Origin: Neorhizobium sp. UBA7851
GTDB taxonomy: Bacteria > Pseudomonadota > Alphaproteobacteria > Rhizobiales > Rhizobiaceae
Length of the DNA: 5,789 nucleotides
NCBI GenBank assembly: GCA_002500765.1
Contig: DLSX01000054.1
Span: 1 to 5,789, forward strand
Direction of reading: 5' to 3'
The position numbers were made by a program, and so were the translations under genes. Positions 3,916 to 5,789 of the stretch are shown one piece after another. Position 1 is the stretch's first letter. Every line of letters starts with the position of its first letter. The notes beneath the pieces are model-generated. The model was given only the letters and a program-made list of their open reading frames with translations, was not told the origin of the DNA and searched no databases.

Positions 3916-5789
3916 TCACTCAGCAGCCTGCAGATTGCGCCTCTGGTACTCGGTGCCAGAGTGATCGGCACTGGATGAGGCTGGCAGACGCCAGCCCTTG
4001 ATCAGTCCATAGACGGCCGGAATGACGATCAGCGTCAGCAGCGTCGACGACACCATGCCGCCGATCATCGGAACAGCGATGCGCTGCATGATCTCCGAAC
4101 CCGTGCCGGTCCTCCACAAGATCGGAACGAGGCCCGCCATGATGGCGACGACGGTCATCATCTTCGGTCGGACGCGTTCGACCGCGCCAACCATGATCGC
4201 CCTGTTGAGGTCCAGCTTCGAGAAGGCACGACCTTCCCGCGCGCAGGCCTCACGCTGTTCCTTCATCGCATGGTCAAGGTAGATCAGCATGATCACCCCG
4301 GTTTCCGCCGCGACGCCGGCCAGCGCGATGAAGCCTACGGCGACCGCCACGGACGCATTGAAGCCCATCCACCACATCAGCCAGATGCCACCGACCAGTG
4401 CGAAGGGCAGGGACAGCATGACGATGACAGTCTCGGTCAGCGCCTTGAAGTTCAGGTAGAGCAGCAGGAAGATCAACGCCAACGTCAGGGGAACAACGAT
4501 GGCAAGCCGGGCCTCCGCCCGTTCGAGATATTCGAACTGGCCGCTCCAGGCGACCGAGTAGCCTGATGGCATCGTCACACTCTTGGCGACCGCCTGCTGG
4601 GCCTCGGCGACATAGCCGCCGAGATCGCGGTTGGCGATATCGACGTAGATGTATACGGCAAGCTGGCCGTTCTCGGTGCGAATGGTTGTCGCGCCTCGGG
4701 TCAGCTTGACGTCCGCGACCTCGCCGAGAGGAACCGTTCCGCCGCCCGGCAGCGATATCTGCACATCCCTGGCGATCGACTGCGGGTCGCTTCTGGATGC
4801 CCGTGGATATCGGATGGCAACGCCATACCGCTCGCGGCCCTCCACCGTCTGGGTGACGACCTCCGAACCGAGCGCCATGCCGACAACGTCCTGGACATCG
4901 TTGATGGTCAGTCCGTAGCGGCCGAGCGCCGTCCGGTTGGGAACGATATCGAGATAGTAGCCGCCGATCACCCGTTCGGCGTAGGCGCTCGACGTACCCG
5001 GGATTGTCTTCAGCACGCTTTCGATCTGACGGGCAATCTTCTCCATGTCGCCGAGATCGGTACCATAGACCTTGACGCCGACCGGCGTCCGGATCCCGGT
5101 CGACAGCATGTCGATGCGGGCGCGGATCGGCATGGTCCAGGCGTTGGAGACGCCAGGGAACTGCAGGGCGGCGTCCATCTCCTGTTTCAGGCTTTCGGTT
5201 GTCATACCTGGCCGCCATTCGGATTTAGGCTTCAGGGTGATGATCGTCTCGAACATCTCGGTCGGCGCCGGGTCGGTGGCGGTCAGCGCGCGGCCTGCCT
5301 TGCCGAAGACGCTTTGCACTTCGGGGAAGGACTTGATGATCCGGTCCTGCGTCTGCATCAGCTCTGCCGCCTTGGTGACGGAGATGCCGGGCAATGTGGT
5401 CGGCATGTACATCAGCGTGCCCTCGTCGAGATTGGGCATGAACTCGCTACCGATATGCTGGACGGGCCAGACGGACACCCCGAGGATGACGAGCGCTGCC
5501 AGAATGGTCAGCGTCTTCACCCGCAATACGCCGGCGATGACGGGGCGGTAGATCCAGATCAGGAACCGGTTCAACGGATTCTTGTGCTCGGGAACGATGT
5601 AGCCTCGAACGAACAGGATCATCAGCGCCGGCACCAGCGTCACCGACAGCAGGGCGGCAGCCGCCATCGAGAAGGTCTTGGTGAAGGCGAGCGGCCCGAA
5701 CAGACGGCCTTCCTGCGATTCCAGCGTGAAGATCGGCAGGAACGAGACGGTAATGATCAGCAGGCTGAAGAACAGCGCCGGGCCGACCT
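3916..5789 (-). CDS. cusA: Heavy-metal efflux RND pump, Cu(I)/Ag(I) CusA type, C-terminal part (5' end outside window)
   Basis: Inner-membrane proton-driven pump of the tripartite CusCBA system, moving Cu(I)/Ag(I) through the envelope. The visible 623 residues are roughly the last 60% of a ~1,045-residue protein; the frame stays open to the edge, so the internal ATG at 5667 is not the start. Counting from the first whole codon (5787), the metal triad of E. coli CusA (M573, M623, M672) is matched by M128 (LMYMP), M178 (APTEM) and M227 (RIDML), with identical 50 and 49-residue spacing. FTKTFSM (M41) and VPALM (M56) match the relay methionines M486 and M501, and SEIM matches M1009. Proton-relay residues equivalent to E939 (GVAAE, E495) and K984 (RVRPK, K542) are present. 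The position of M755 is Val here. The last membrane helices are GGIWLMWWMG onward. The triad favours Cu/Ag over the Zn/Co/Cd CzcA type. CusB/CusC partners should lie beyond the right edge. Confidence 0.95.
   Translation of the reverse strand, partial: VGPALFFSLLIITVSFLPIFTLESQEGRLFGPLAFTKTFSMAAAALLSVTLVPALMILFVRGYIVPEHKNPLNRFLIWIYRPVIAGVLRVKTLTILAALVILGVSVWPVQHIGSEFMPNLDEGTLMYMPTTLPGISVTKAAELMQTQDRIIKSFPEVQSVFGKAGRALTATDPAPTEMFETIITLKPKSEWRPGMTTESLKQEMDAALQFPGVSNAWTMPIRARIDMLSTGIRTPVGVKVYGTDLGDMEKIARQIESVLKTIPGTSSAYAERVIGGYYLDIVPNRTALGRYGLTINDVQDVVGMALGSEVVTQTVEGRERYGVAIRYPRASRSDPQSIARDVQISLPGGGTVPLGEVADVKLTRGATTIRTENGQLAVYIYVDIANRDLGGYVAEAQQAVAKSVTMPSGYSVAWSGQFEYLERAEARLAIVVPLTLALIFLLLYLNFKALTETVIVMLSLPFALVGGIWLMWWMGFNASVAVAVGFIALAGVAAETGVIMLIYLDHAMKEQREACAREGRAFSKLDLNRAIMVGAVERVRPKMMTVVAIMAGLVPILWRTGTGSEIMQRIAVPMIGGMVSSTLLTLIVIPAVYGLIKGWRLPASSSADHSGTEYQRRNLQAAE

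Noticed and set aside
4274..5218. 314-codon minus-strand frame within cusA
   Set aside because: Out-of-frame shadow of the cusA coding strand with an Arg/Asp-rich low-complexity product typical of high-GC frames.
3916..5667. Treating cusA as a complete 583-residue gene from ATG 5667
   Set aside because: The frame stays open to the window edge and the extra 40 residues (GPALFFSLLI..., RLFGPLAFTKT) are conserved CusA sequence; ATG 5667 is the internal relay methionine.

Overview
The window is GC-rich and reads like an alphaproteobacterial (probably rhizobial: Rhizobium/Agrobacterium/Ensifer-type) heavy-metal region, perhaps on a plasmid or accessory island. The taxonomic call is inference from protein style, base composition and gene content; there is no rRNA or other marker in view.

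Layout. (1) Positions 1-2075, plus strand: a three-gene unit. It holds the C-terminal part of a Zn/Cd/Pb-type P1B ATPase (ZntA/CadA-like, cut at the left edge exactly in its DKTGT phosphorylation motif), a periplasmic PCu(A)C copper chaperone, and a membrane-anchored SCO protein that overlaps the chaperone stop codon by four bases. (2) Positions 2076-2266: a convergent intergenic region with a perfect 14-bp hairpin. (3) Positions 2267-2557, minus strand: a compact self-contained unit, a 69-residue stand-alone HMA domain protein with a zinc-style GMDCASC motif. It is preceded by a textbook MerR-family promoter (19-bp spacer with an interrupted dyad) and followed by the hairpin. (4) Positions 2558-2864: about 300 bp with no convincing gene. 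(5) Positions 2865-3683, minus strand: an ammonia-dependent NAD synthetase (NadE), most likely starting at a TTG codon. (6) Positions 3714-3915: a short intergenic region with a possible nadE promoter and a hairpin just after the next gene upstream. (7) Positions 3916-5789, minus strand: the C-terminal ~60% of a CusA-type heavy-metal RND pump, cut at the right edge and keeping the complete three-methionine Cu(I)/Ag(I) site.

How it fits together. The P1B ATPase exports Zn/Cd-type ions across the inner membrane, and CusA would move Cu(I)/Ag(I) out through a tripartite pump. PCu(A)C and SCO handle periplasmic copper, classically for the CuA centre of cytochrome oxidase. The HMA protein is a cytosolic metal binder whose promoter implies a MerR-type sensor (CadR/ZntR/CueR-like) encoded outside the window. 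NadE is the metabolic outsider. I see no wholly new system. The points most worth following are the MerR-controlled solo HMA gene, the pairing of a Zn-type ATPase with two copper-delivery proteins, and the free-standing nadE in a metal island.
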